Part shown: piece by piece, positions 1 through 11,053 of the stretch
Layout: each line of letters opens with the position of its first letter
How positions within the stretch are numbered: position 1 is the stretch's first letter
From: Brachyhypopomus gauderio
Lineage: Eukaryota > Chordata > Actinopteri > Gymnotiformes > Hypopomidae
Length of the DNA stretch: 64,000 bases
Direction: 5' to 3'
Assembly: GCF_052324685.1 (NCBI RefSeq)
Contig: NW_027506971.1
Coordinates: 333,001-397,000 of the forward strand
Translations under genes and position numbers: made by a program
Notes under the pieces: generated by a model
What the model was told of the DNA's origin: nothing
Database searches by the model: none
The model's input: the letters and a program-made list of their open reading frames with translations, nothing else

Positions 1-3000
1 CAAGCTGTTTTATCATGTTTGTAATGTTACACATGCATTTCCAAACAAGTAGTAAGTCTTGCATTAAGGCGTTCAAAACAGCGTTTGCTGGCGTTGTAAG
101 TGCTCTAAACAGTGTTTCTGAGCATAACTTGGGGCAAAAGTGCAACTTTTGAAGAATGAACTGAAAACTCATATTTTGTTTCAAAACTGTGTTTGGATGT
201 GATAACAAGCTGTTTTATCATGTTTGTGATGTTACACATGCATTTCCAAACAAGTAGTAAGTCTTGCATTAAGGCGTTCAAAACAGCGTTTGCTGGCGCT
301 GTAAGCGCTCTAAACAGTGGTTCTGAGCATAACTTGTGGCAAAAGTGCAACTTTTGAAGAATGAACTGAAAACTCATATTTTGTTTCAAAACAGTGTTTG
401 GATGTGATAACAAGCTGTTTTATTATGTTTGTAATGTTACACATGCATTTCCAAACAAGTAGTAAGTCTTGCATTAAGGCGTTCAAAACAGCGTTTGCTG
501 GCGCTGTAAGCGCTCTAAACAGTGTTTCTGAGCATAACTTGTGGCAAAAGTGCAACTTTTGAAGAATGAACTGAAAACTCATATTTTGTTTCAAAACTGT
601 GTTTGGATGTGATAACAAGCTGTTTTATCATGTTTGTGATGTTACACATGCATTTCCAAACAAGTAGTAAGTCTTGCATTAAGGCGTTCAAAACAGCGTT
701 TGCTGGCGCTGTAAGCGCTCTAAACAGTGTTTCTGTGCATAACTTGGGGCAAAAGTGCAACTTTTGAAGAATGAACTGAAAACTCATATTTTGTTTCAAA
801 ACAGTGTTTGGATGTGATAACAAGCTGTTTTATCATGTTTGTAATGTTACACATGCATTTCCAAACAAGTAGTAAGTCTTGCATTAAGGCGTTCAAAACA
901 GCGTTTGCTGGCGTTGTAAGTGCTCTAAACAGTGTTTCTGAGCATAACTTGGGGCAAAAGTGCAACTTTTGAAGAATGAAAAGAAAACTCATATTTTGAA
1001 TGAAAACAGTGTTTGGATGTGATAACAAGCTGTTTTATCATGTTTGTAATGTTACACATGCATTTCCAAACAAGTAGTAAGTCTTGCATTAAGGCGTTCA
1101 AAACAGCGTTTGCTGGCGTTGTAAGTGCTCTAAACAGTGTTTCTGAGCATAACTTGGGGCAAAAGTGCAACTTTTGAAGAATGAAAAGAAAACTCATATT
1201 TTGAAAGAAAACAGTGTTTGGATGTGATAACAAGCTGTTTTATCATGTTTGTAATGTTACACATGCATTTCCAAACAAGTAGTAAGTCTTGCATTAAGGC
1301 GTTCAAAACAGCGTTTGCTGGCGTTGTAAGTGCTCTAAACAGTGTTTCTGAGCATAACTTGTGGCAAAAGTGCAACTTTTGAAGAATGAACTGAAAACTC
1401 ATATTTTGTTTCAAAACAGTGTTTGGATGTGATAACAAGCTGTTTTATCATGTTTGTGATGTTACACATACATTTCCAAACAAGTAGTAAGTCTTGCATT
1501 AAGGCGTTCAAAACAGCGTTTGCTGGCGTTGTAAGTGCTCTAAACAGTGTTTCTGAGCATAACTTGTGGCAAAAGTGCAACTTTTGAAGAATGAACTGAA
1601 AACTCATATTTTGTTTCAAAACTGTGTTTGGATGTGATAACAAGCTGTTTTATCATGTTTGTGATGTTACACATGCATTTCCAAACAAGTAGTAAGTCTT
1701 GCATTAAGGCGTTCAAAACAGCGTTTGCTGGCGTTGTAAGTGCTCTAAACAGTGTTTCTGAGCATAACTTGGGGCAAAAGTGCAACTTTTGAAGAATGAA
1801 CTGAAAACTCATATTTTGTTTCAAAACTGTGTTTGGATGTGATAACAAGCTGTTTTATCATGTTTGTAATGTTACACATGCATTTCCAAACAAGTAGTAA
1901 GTCTTGCATTAAGGCGTTCAAAACAGCGTTTGCTGGCGCTGTAAGCGCTCTAAACAGTGGTTCTGAGCATAACTTGTGGCAAAAGTGCAACTTTTGAAGA
2001 ATGAACTGAAAACTCATATTTTGTTTCAAAACAGTGTTTGGATGTGATAACAAGCTGTTTTATCATGTTTGTAATGTTACACATGCATTTCCAAACAAGT
2101 AGTAAGTCTTGCATTAAGGCGTTCAAAACAGCGTTTGCTGGCGCTGTAAGCGCTCTAAACAGTGTTTCTGAGCATAACTTGTGGCAAAAGTGCAACTTTT
2201 GAAGAATGAACTGAAAACTCATATTTTGTTTCAAAACTGTGTTTGGATGTGATAACAAGCTGTTTTATCATGTTTGTGATGTTACACATGCATTTCCAAA
2301 CAAGTAGTAAGTCTTGCATTAAGGCGTTCAAAACAGCGTTTGCTGGCGCTGTAAGCGCTCTAAACAGTGTTTCTGTGCATAACTTGGGGCAAAAGTGCAA
2401 CTTTTGAAGAATGAACTGAAAACTCATATTTTGTTTCAAAACAGTGTTTGGATGTGATAACAAGCTGTTTTATCATGTTTGTAATGTTACACATGCATTT
2501 CCAAACAAGTAGTAAGTCTTGCATTAAGGCGTTCAAAACAGCGTTTGCTGGCGTTGTAAGTGCTCTAAACAGTGTTTCTGAGCATAACTTGGGGCAAAAG
2601 TGCAACTTTTGAAGAATGAAAAGAAAACTCATATTTTGAATGAAAACAGTGTTTGGATGTGATAACAAGCTGTTTTATCATGTTTGTAATGTTACACATG
2701 CATTTCCAAACAAGTAGTAAGTCTTGCATTAAGGCGTTCAAAACAGCGTTTGCTGGCGTTGTAAGTGCTCTAAACAGTGTTTCTGAGCATAACTTGGGGC
2801 AAAAGTGCAACTTTTGAAGAATGAAAAGAAAACTCATATTTTGAAAGAAAACAGTGTTTGGATGTGATAACAAGCTGTTTTATCATGTTTGTAATGTTAC
2901 ACATGCATTTCCAAACAAGTAGTAAGTCTTGCATTAAGGCGTTCAAAACAGCGTTTGCTGGCGTTGTAAGTGCTCTAAACAGTGTTTCTGAGCATAACTT

Positions 3001-6000
3001 GTGGCAAAAGTGCAACTTTTGAAGAATGAACTGAAAACTCATATTTTGTTTCAAAACAGTGTTTGGATGTGATAACAAGCTGTTTTATCATGTTTGTGAT
3101 GTTACACATACATTTCCAAACAAGTAGTAAGTCTTGCATTAAGGCGTTCAAAACAGCGTTTGCTGGCGTTGTAAGTGCTCTAAACAGTGTTTCTGAGCAT
3201 AACTTGTGGCAAAAGTGCAACTTTTGAAGAATGAACTGAAAACTCATATTTTGTTTCAAAACTGTGTTTGGATGTGATAACAAGCTGTTTTATCATGTTT
3301 GTGATGTTACACATGCATTTCCAAACAAGTAGTAAGTCTTGCATTAAGGCGTTCAAAACAGCGTTTGCTGGCGTTGTAAGTGCTCTAAACAGTGTTTCTG
3401 AGCATAACTTGGGGCAAAAGTGCAACTTTTGAAGAATGAACTGAAAACTCATATTTTGTTTCAAAACTGTGTTTGGATGTGATAACAAGCTGTTTTATCA
3501 TGTTTGTGATGTTACACATGCATTTCCAAACAAGTAGTAAGTCTTGCATTAAGGCGTTCAAAACAGCGTTTGCTGGCGCTGTAAGCGCTCTAAACAGTGG
3601 TTCTGAGCATAACTTGTGGCAAAAGTGCAACTTTTGAAGAATGAACTGAAAACTCATATTTTGTTTCAAAACAGTGTTTGGATGTGATAACAAGCTGTTT
3701 TATCATGTTTGTGATGTTACACATGCATTTCCAAACAAGTAGTAAGTCTTGCATTAAGGCGTTCAAAACAGCGTTTGCTGGCGTTGTAAGTGCTCTAAAC
3801 AGTGTTTCTGAGCATAACTTGTGGCAAAAGTGCAACTTTTGAAGAATGAACTGAAAACTCATATTTTGTTTCAAAACTGTGTTTGGATGTGATAACAAGC
3901 TGTTTTATCATGTTTGTGATGTTACACATGCATTTCCAAACAAGTAGTAAGTCTTGCATTAAGGCGTTCAAAACAGCGTTTGCTGGCGCTGTAAGCGCTC
4001 TAAACAGTGTTTCTGTGCATAACTTGGGGCAAAAGTGCAACTTTTGAAGAATGAACTGAAAACTCATATTTTGTTTCAAAACAGTGTTTGGATGTGATAA
4101 CAAGCTGTTTTATCATGTTTGTGATGTTACACATGCATTTCCAAACAAGTAGTAAGTCTTGCATTAAGGCGTTCAAAACAGCGTTTGCTGGCACTGTAAG
4201 CTCTCTAAACAGTGTTTCTGAGCATAACTTGGGGCAAAAGTGCAACTTTTGAAGAATGAACTGAAAACTCATATTTTGTTTCAAAACTGTGTTTGGATGT
4301 GATAACAAGCTGTTTTATCATGTTTGTGATGTTACACATGCATTTCCAAACAAGTAGTAAGTCTTGCATTAAGGCGTTCAAAACAGCGTTTGCTGGCGCT
4401 GTAAGCGCTCTAAGCAGTGGTTCTGAGCATAACTTGTGGCAAAAGTGCAACTTTTGAAGAATGAACTGAAAACTCATATTTTGTTTCAAAACTGTGTTTG
4501 GATGTGATAACAAGCTGTTTTATCATGTTTGTGATGTTACACATGCATTTCCAAACAAGTAGTAAGTCTTGCATTAAGGCGTTCAAAACAGCGTTTGCTG
4601 GCGCTGTAAGCGCTCTAAACAGTGTTTCTGTGCATAACTTGGGGCAAAAGTGCAACTTTTGAAGAATGAACTGAAAACTCATATTTTGTTTCAAAACAGT
4701 GTTTGGATGTGATAACAAGCTGTTTTATCATGTTTGTAATGTTACACATGCATTTCCAAACAAGTAGTAAGTCTTGCATTAAGGCGTTCAAAACAGCGTT
4801 TGCTGGCGTTGTAAGTGCTCTAAACAGTGTTTCTGAGCATAACTTGGGGCAAAAGTGCAACTTTTGAAGAATGAACTGAAAACTCATATTTTGTTTCAAA
4901 ACTGTGTTTGGATGTGATAACAAGCTGTTTTATCATGTTTGTGATGTTACACATGCATTTCCAAACAAGTAGTAAGTCTTGCATTAAGGCGTTCAAAACA
5001 GCGTTTGCTGGCGCTGTAAGCGCTCTAAACAGTGGTTCTGAGCATAACTTGTGGCAAAAGTGCAACTTTTGAAGAATGAACTGAAAACTCATATTTTGTT
5101 TCAAAACAGTGTTTGGATGTGATAACAAGCTGTTTTATCATGTTTGTAATGTTACACATGCATTTCCAAACAAGTAGTAAGTCTTGCATTAAGGCGTTCA
5201 AAACAGCGTTTGCTGGCGCTGTAAGCGCTCTAAACAGTGTTTCTGAGCATAACTTGTGGCAAAAGTGCAACTTTTGAAGAATGAACTGAAAACTCATATT
5301 TTGTTTCAAAACTGTGTTTGGATGTGATAACAAGCTGTTTTATCATGTTTGTGATGTTACACATGCATTTCCAAACAAGTAGTAAGTCTTGCATTAAGGC
5401 GTTCAAAACAGCGTTTGCTGGCGCTGTAAGCGCTCTAAACAGTGTTTCTGTGCATAACTTGGGGCAAAAGTGCAACTTTTGAAGAATGAACTGAAAACTC
5501 ATATTTTGTTTCAAAACAGTGTTTGGATGTGATAACAAGCTGTTTTATCATGTTTGTAATGTTACACATGCATTTCCAAACAAGTAGTAAGTCTTGCATT
5601 AAGGCGTTCAAAACAGCGTTTGCTGGCGTTGTAAGTGCTCTAAACAGTGTTTCTGAGCATAACTTGGGGCAAAAGTGCAACTTTTGAAGAATGAAAAGAA
5701 AACTCATATTTTGAATGAAAACAGTGTTTGGATGTGATAACAAGCTGTTTTATCATGTTTGTAATGTTACACATGCATTTCCAAACAAGTAGTAAGTCTT
5801 GCATTAAGGCGTTCAAAACAGCGTTTGCTGGCGTTGTAAGTGCTCTAAACAGTGTTTCTGAGCATAACTTGGGGCAAAAGTGCAACTTTTGAAGAATGAA
5901 AAGAAAACTCATATTTTGAAAGAAAACAGTGTTTGGATGTGATAACAAGCTGTTTTATCATGTTTGTAATGTTACACATGCATTTCCAAACAAGTAGTAA

Positions 6001-9000
6001 GTCTTGCATTAAGGCGTTCAAAACAGCGTTTGCTGGCGTTGTAAGTGCTCTAAACAGTGTTTCTGAGCATAACTTGTGGCAAAAGTGCAACTTTTGAAGA
6101 ATGAACTGAAAACTCATATTTTGTTTCAAAACAGTGTTTGGATGTGATAACAAGCTGTTTTATCATGTTTGTGATGTTACACATACATTTCCAAACAAGT
6201 AGTAAGTCTTGCATTAAGGCGTTCAAAACAGCGTTTGCTGGCGTTGTAAGTGCTCTAAACAGTGTTTCTGAGCATAACTTGGGGCAAAAGTGCAACTTTT
6301 GAAGAATGAACTGAAAACTCATATTTTGTTTCAAAACTGTGTTTGGATGTGATAACAAGCTGTTTTATCATGTTTGTGATGTTACACATGCATTTCCAAA
6401 CAAGTAGTAAGTCTTGCATTAAGGCGTTCAAAACAGCGTTTGCTGGCGCTGTAAGCGCTCTAAACAGTGGTTCTGAGCATAACTTGTGGCAAAAGTGCAA
6501 CTTTTGAAGAATGAACTGAAAACTCATATTTTGTTTCAAAACAGTGTTTGGATGTGATAACAAGCTGTTTTATCATGTTTGTGATGTTACACATGCATTT
6601 CCAAACAAGTAGTAAGTCTTGCATTAAGGCGTTCAAAACAGCGTTTGCTGGCGTTGTAAGTGCTCTAAACAGTGTTTCTGAGCATAACTTGTGGCAAAAG
6701 TGCAACTTTTGAAGAATGAACTGAAAACTCATATTTTGTTTCAAAACTGTGTTTGGATGTGATAACAAGCTGTTTTATCATGTTTGTGATGTTACACATG
6801 CATTTCCAAACAAGTAGTAAGTCTTGCATTAAGGCGTTCAAAACAGCGTTTGCTGGCGCTGTAAGCGCTCTAAACAGTGTTTCTGTGCATAACTTGGGGC
6901 AAAAGTGCAACTTTTGAAGAATGAACTGAAAACTCATATTTTGTTTCAAAACAGTGTTTGGATGTGATAACAAGCTGTTTTATCATGTTTGTGATGTTAC
7001 ACATGCATTTCCAAACAAGTAGTAAGTCTTGCATTAAGGCGTTCAAAACAGCGTTTGCTGGCACTGTAAGCTCTCTAAACAGTGTTTCTGAGCATAACTT
7101 GGGGCAAAAGTGCAACTTTTGAAGAATGAACTGAAAACTCATATTTTGTTTCAAAACTGTGTTTGGATGTGATAACAAGCTGTTTTATCATGTTTGTGAT
7201 GTTACACATGCATTTCCAAACAAGTAGTAAGTCTTGCATTAAGGCGTTCAAGACAGCGTTTGCTGGCGCTGTAAGCGCTCTAAACAGTGGTTCTGAGCAT
7301 AACTTGTGGCAAAAGTGCAACTTTTGAAGAATGAACTGAAAACTCATATTTTGTTTCAAAACTGTGTTTGGATGTGATAACAAGCTGTTTTATCATGTTT
7401 GTGATGTTACACATGCATTTCCAAACAAGTAGTAAGTCTTGCATTAAGGCGTTCAAAACAGCGTTTGCTGGCGCTGTATGCGCTCTAAACAGTGGTTCTG
7501 AGCATAACTTGTGGCAAAAGTGCAACTTTTGAAGAATGAACTGAAAACTCATATTTTGTTTCAAAACTGTGTTTGGATGTGATAACAAGCTGTTTTATCA
7601 TGTTTGTGATGTTACACATGCATTTCCAAACAAGTAGTAAGTCTTGCATTAAGGCGTTCAAAACAGCGTTTGCTGGCGCTGTAAGCGCTCTAAACAGTGT
7701 TTCTGTGCATAACTTGGGGCAAAAGTGCAACTTTTGAAGAATGAACTGAAAACTCATATTTTGTTTCAAAACAGTGTTTGGATGTGATAACAAGCTGTTT
7801 TATCATGTTTGTAATGTTACACATGCATTTCCAAACAAGTAGTAAGTCTTGCATTAAGGCGTTCAAAACAGCGTTTGCTGGCGTTGTAAGTGCTCTAAAC
7901 AGTGTTTCTGAGCATAACTTGGGGCAAAAGTGCAACTTTTGAAGAATGAAAAGAAAACTCATATTTTGAATGAAAACAGTGTTTGGATGTGATAACAAGC
8001 TGTTTTATCATGTTTGTAATGTTACACATGCATTTCCAAACAAGTAGTAAGTCTTGCATTAAGGCGTTCAAAACAGCGTTTGCTGGCGTTGTAAGTGCTC
8101 TAAACAGTGTTTCTGAGCATAACTTGGGGCAAAAGTGCAACTTTTGAAGAATGAAAAGAAAACTCATATTTTGAAAGAAAACAGTGTTTGGATGTGATAA
8201 CAAGCTGTTTTATCATGTTTGTAATGTTACACATGCATTTCCAAACAAGTAGTAAGTCTTGCATTAAGGCGTTCAAAACAGCGTTTGCTGGCGTTGTAAG
8301 TGCTCTAAACAGTGTTTCTGAGCATAACTTGTGGCAAAAGTGCAACTTTTGAAGAATGAACTGAAAACTCATATTTTGTTTCAAAACTGTGTTTGGATGT
8401 GATAACAAGCTGTTTTATCATGTTTGTGATGTTACACATGCATTTCCAAACAAGTAGTAAGTCTTGCATTAAGGCGTTCAAAACAGCGTTTGCTGGCGCT
8501 GTAAGCGCTCTAAACAGTGTTTCTGTGCATAACTTGGGGCAAAAGTGCAACTTTTGAAGAATGAACTGAAAACTCATATTTTGTTTCAAAACAGTGTTTG
8601 GATGTGATAACAAGCTGTTTTATCATGTTTGTAATGTTACACATGCATTTCCAAACAAGTAGTAAGTCTTGCATTAAGGCGTTCAAAACAGCATTTGCTG
8701 GCGTTGTAAGTGCTCTAAACAGTGTTTCTGAGCATAACTTGGGGCAAAAGTGCAACTTTTGAAGAATGAACTGAAAACTCATATTTTGTTTCAAAACTGT
8801 GTTTGGATGTGATAACAAGCTGTTTTATCATGTTTGTGATGTTACACATGCATTTCCAAACAAGTAGTAAGTCTTGCATTAAGGCGTTCAAAACAGCGTT
8901 TGCTGGCGCTGTAAGCGCTCTAAACAGTGGTTCTGAGCATAACTTGTGGCAAAAGTGCAACTTTTGAAGAATGAACTGAAAACTCATATTTTGTTTCAAA

Positions 9001-9699
9001 ACAGTGTTTGGATGTGATAACAAGCTGTTTTATCATGTTTGTGATGTTACACATACATTTCCAAACAAGTAGTAAGTCTTGCATTAAGGCGTTCAAAACA
9101 GCGTTTGCTGGCGTTGTAAGTGCTCTAAACAGTGTTTCTGAGCATAACTTGTGGCAAAAGTGCAACTTTTGAAGAATGAACTGAAAACTCATATTTTGTT
9201 TCAAAACTGTGTTTGGATGTGATAACAAGCTGTTTTATCATGTTTGTGATGTTACACATGCATTTCCAAACAAGTAGTAAGTCTTGCATTAAGGCGTTCA
9301 AAACAGCGTTTGCTGGCGCTGTAAGCGCTCTAAACAGTGTTTCTGTGCATAACTTGGGGCAAAAGTGCAACTTTTGAAGAATGAACTGAAAACTCATATT
9401 TTGTTTCAAAACAGTGTTTGGATGTGATAACAAGCTGTTTTATCATGTTTGTATTGTTACACATGCATTTCCAAACAAGTAGTAAGTCTTGCATTAAGGC
9501 GTTCAAAACAGCGTTTGCTGGCGTTGTAAGTGCTCTAAACAGTGTTTCTGAGCATAACTTGTGGCAAAAGTGCAACTTTTGAAGAATGAACTGAAAACTC
9601 ATATTTTGTTTCAAAACTGTGTTTGGATGTGATAAGCTGTTTTATCATGTTTGTGATGTTACACATGCATTTCCAAACAAGTAGTAAGTCTTGCATTAA
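1..9699 (+). repeat. 205-bp satellite, array 1
   Basis: Tandem array of a 205-bp monomer, about 47.3 units, beginning CAAGCTGTTTTATCATG at base 1. By count the length is 47 monomers plus 67 bases minus 3, and the 3 bases are one deletion (GATAACAAGC to GATAAGC) at 9631. Diagnostic substitutions define an 8-monomer order that repeats every 1640 bp between about 105 and 3590. For example, ACATACATTT in place of ACATGCATTT occurs at 1470 and 3110. The order is looser after that. The monomer contains short dyad symmetries and a single TTAA, at monomer positions 64-67, where the piggyBac element inserted (9696-9699). The unit length is close to one nucleosome repeat, as in many centromeric or pericentromeric satellites. 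That location is inferred, not shown. The minus-strand open frames in each monomer are not believed to be genes. Confidence 0.97.
105..3590 (+). repeat. 8-mer higher-order repeat, 1640-bp period
   Basis: Eight successive monomers, each recognisable by its own substitutions, repeat in the same order at +1640 bp. The order begins with the GGGG/CTG type at 105, passes through the AAGAAAACTC and TTGAATG types near 980 and the TTGAAAG type near 1200, and includes the ACATACAT type at 1470. The second round starts at 1745 and a third, partial round at 3385. Parts of the same order return at about 4820-5950 and, beyond the transposon, at about 15604-17240. This is a true higher-order repeat, which indicates recent amplification of multi-monomer blocks. 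Confidence 0.85.
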
Positions 9700-9711
9700 C
9701 ACTGGAACTCC
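9700..9711 (+). repeat. Left terminal inverted repeat, piggyBac copy 1
   Basis: CACTGGAACTCC directly follows the TTAA at 9696-9699. Its partner is the complement of 14353-14364, CACTAGGAACCC, with one extra base and one mismatch. Short, imperfect and asymmetric termini are usual in this superfamily. Confidence 0.8.
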
Positions 9712-9914
9712 TGAGATTTCAAGGTTCTGAGGACATCACCCCTCCTTCTCCTGCCCAATTAGCAGGACCATACATATGTTAATTTCAGAGCAAGACAGGA
9801 GCAGAAAGACAGGCAGGAGCTCTGTGGCAGGAGCTCTGTGGTGCACCAGGTCTAGTCTGTGTGCAGTCTGTGTGCACCAGGTCTAGTTTGTAGTCTAAAA
9901 TAAATAAATAAAGT

Positions 9915-9955
9915 TTAGCCCTGTTTCGGCGTTATGTGTGAAGCGCTACATATTG
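9915..9955 (+). repeat. Subterminal block repeated next to the promoter
   Basis: The stretch TTAGCCCTGTTTCGGCGTTATGTGTGAAGCGC and its continuation occur here and again at 10882-10926, just upstream of the transposase gene. Between them lie the 137-bp repeats and the minisatellite. The upstream end therefore looks like an older duplicate of the promoter-proximal sequence. Repeated subterminal blocks can act as transposase-binding sites, but no binding site is known for this element. Confidence 0.6.
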
Positions 9956-9983
9956 ACATAAGTATTATTTAGAGCGGTGAACC

Positions 9984-10332
9984 ATTATCATTAGCGTGGT
10001 ATTGGCGTTATGTATGAAGCAAGCGTCTCAGATTTTCTTGTGCATGCACTTCAATAGCGCCACACATTTACATGGCTGAACCAACCATTATCACGGGTCC
10101 ATATTGTTCCCGTGAAACACATTATCATTAGCGTGGTATTGGCGTTATGTATGAAGCAAACGTCCCAGATTTTCTTGTGTATGCACTTCAATAGCGCCAC
10201 ACATTTACATGGCTGAACCAACCATTATCACGGGTTCATATTGTTCCCGTGAAACACATTATCATTAGCGTGGTATTGGCGTTATGTATGAAGCAAGCGT
10301 CCCAGATTTTCTTGTGTATGCACTTCAATAGC
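9984..10332 (+). repeat. 137-bp subterminal tandem repeat, piggyBac copy 1
   Basis: Two full units and a partial third, with the landmark TTAGCGTGGT at 9991, 10128 and 10265, so the period is exactly 137. Each full unit includes GGCGTTATGTATGAAGC, CAATAGCGCCACACATTTAC and an inverted pair CACGGG...CCCGTG (10092-10114 and the matching place in the next unit). Units differ by a few transitions. The repeats are noncoding. Confidence 0.85.
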
Positions 10333-10346
10333 AGCAACAAAGTAAT

Positions 10347-10820
10347 AAAGGTATAGTAAAGTAATATTTATTTGTACATTTACTTATTTTTACTCATACA
10401 GCATAGTAACATAATATTTTTTTGCAGTGTTTATGCTTGTGTTTGACTGATATTTCGTTCGTGTAAATAAGATATTTCGTTTGTGTAAATAACTTAGCGT
10501 CATTTATTTATTTTTACTCATACAGCATAGTAATATAATATTTTTTGTGTTTTCTTGTGTTTGACTGATATTTCGTTCGTGTAAATAAGATATTTCGTTT
10601 GTGTAAATAACTTAGCGTCATTTATTTATTTTTACTCATACAGCATAGTAATATAATATTTTTTGCAGTGTTTATGCTTGTGTTTGACTGATATTTCGTT
10701 TGTGTAAATAAGATATTTCGTTTGTGTAAATAACTTAGCGTCATTTATTTATTTTTACTCATACAGCATAGTAATATAATATTTTTTGCAGTGTTTATGC
10801 TTGTGTTTGACTGATATTCA
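10347..10820 (+). repeat. About 123-bp minisatellite derived from transposase intron 1, copy 1
   Basis: The landmark ACTCATACAG occurs at 10392, 10516, 10634 and 10757 (spacings 124, 118, 123). Unit content runs ACTCATACAG, CATAGTAATATAATATTTTTT, GCAGTGTTTATGCTTGTG, TTTGACTGATATTTCG, CTTAGCGTCATTTATTTA. Intron 1 of the transposase (11378-11480) has the same order: GTATAGTAAC, CCAGTGTTTCTGCTTGTG, TTTGAATGATATTTAG, CCTAGCGTCATTTGTTTA, ACTAATACAG. The block even opens with AAAG/GTATAG (10347-10356), matching the exon 1/intron 1 donor. Copies of the gene's own intron, with splice-like ends, have therefore been amplified upstream of the gene. Confidence 0.85.
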
Positions 10821-10841
10821 CGGATTGCCGTGAACCATTAT

Positions 10842-10870
10842 CACGGGGAACAACTTTTATTGTTCCCGTG
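10842..10870 (+). other. Inverted repeat (possible hairpin) upstream of transposase, copy 1
   Basis: CACGGGGAACAA at 10842-10853 faces TTGTTCCCGTG at 10860-10870, with about 11-bp arms and a 6-base loop. The motif CACGGG...CCCGTG also occurs in the 137-bp repeats. It could be a protein site or just a remnant, and its function is unknown. Confidence 0.7.
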
Positions 10871-10917
10871 TATGCAGGGGATTAGCCCGGTTTCGGTTTC
10901 GGCGTTATGTGTGAAGC

Positions 10918-10960
10918 GCCACCTATTATAATAAAGTATAATTAGTATGCGCTGTTGTGG
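10918..10960 (+). promoter_or_regulatory. Possible transposase promoter, copy 1
   Basis: The AT-rich stretch CTATTATAATAAAGTATAATTAG lies about 110-130 bp upstream of the transposase ATG and contains TATA-like strings. It is followed by GC-mixed sequence leading to the start codon. This is a placement-based guess, and no transcription start can be seen from sequence. Confidence 0.3.
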
Positions 10961-11053
10961 GTGTGTTCTTCAGAGTCATGATAAAAGCTGAAACCCAAAG
11001 GCAGGCGACTTACATTTTCACTACTATCCTGTGTGGAGACGACGCAAAACACC

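Noticed and set aside
1..205. CENP-B box in the satellite
   Set aside because: No monomer sequence fits the NTTCGNNNNANNCGGGN consensus; the nearest, GGCGTTCAAAACAGCG, lacks the CGGG part.
105..413. Minus-strand open frame of 102 codons starting MLSHPNTV, repeated every 205 bp throughout the window
   Set aside because: 205 is not a multiple of 3, so the frame reads the same monomer in two frames over 1.5 units. Substitutions do not favour silent sites, and there is no splice or promoter signal. It is a by-product of a monomer lacking stops in those frames.
1..9699. CRISPR array or bacterial repeat cluster
   Set aside because: The whole 205-bp unit is repeated without unique spacers, and the interspersed genes have introns.
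11033..11053. Longer transposase N terminus starting with GTG
   Set aside because: A eukaryotic gene should use the ATG at 11054 in a near-perfect Kozak context; the upstream codons have no ATG.
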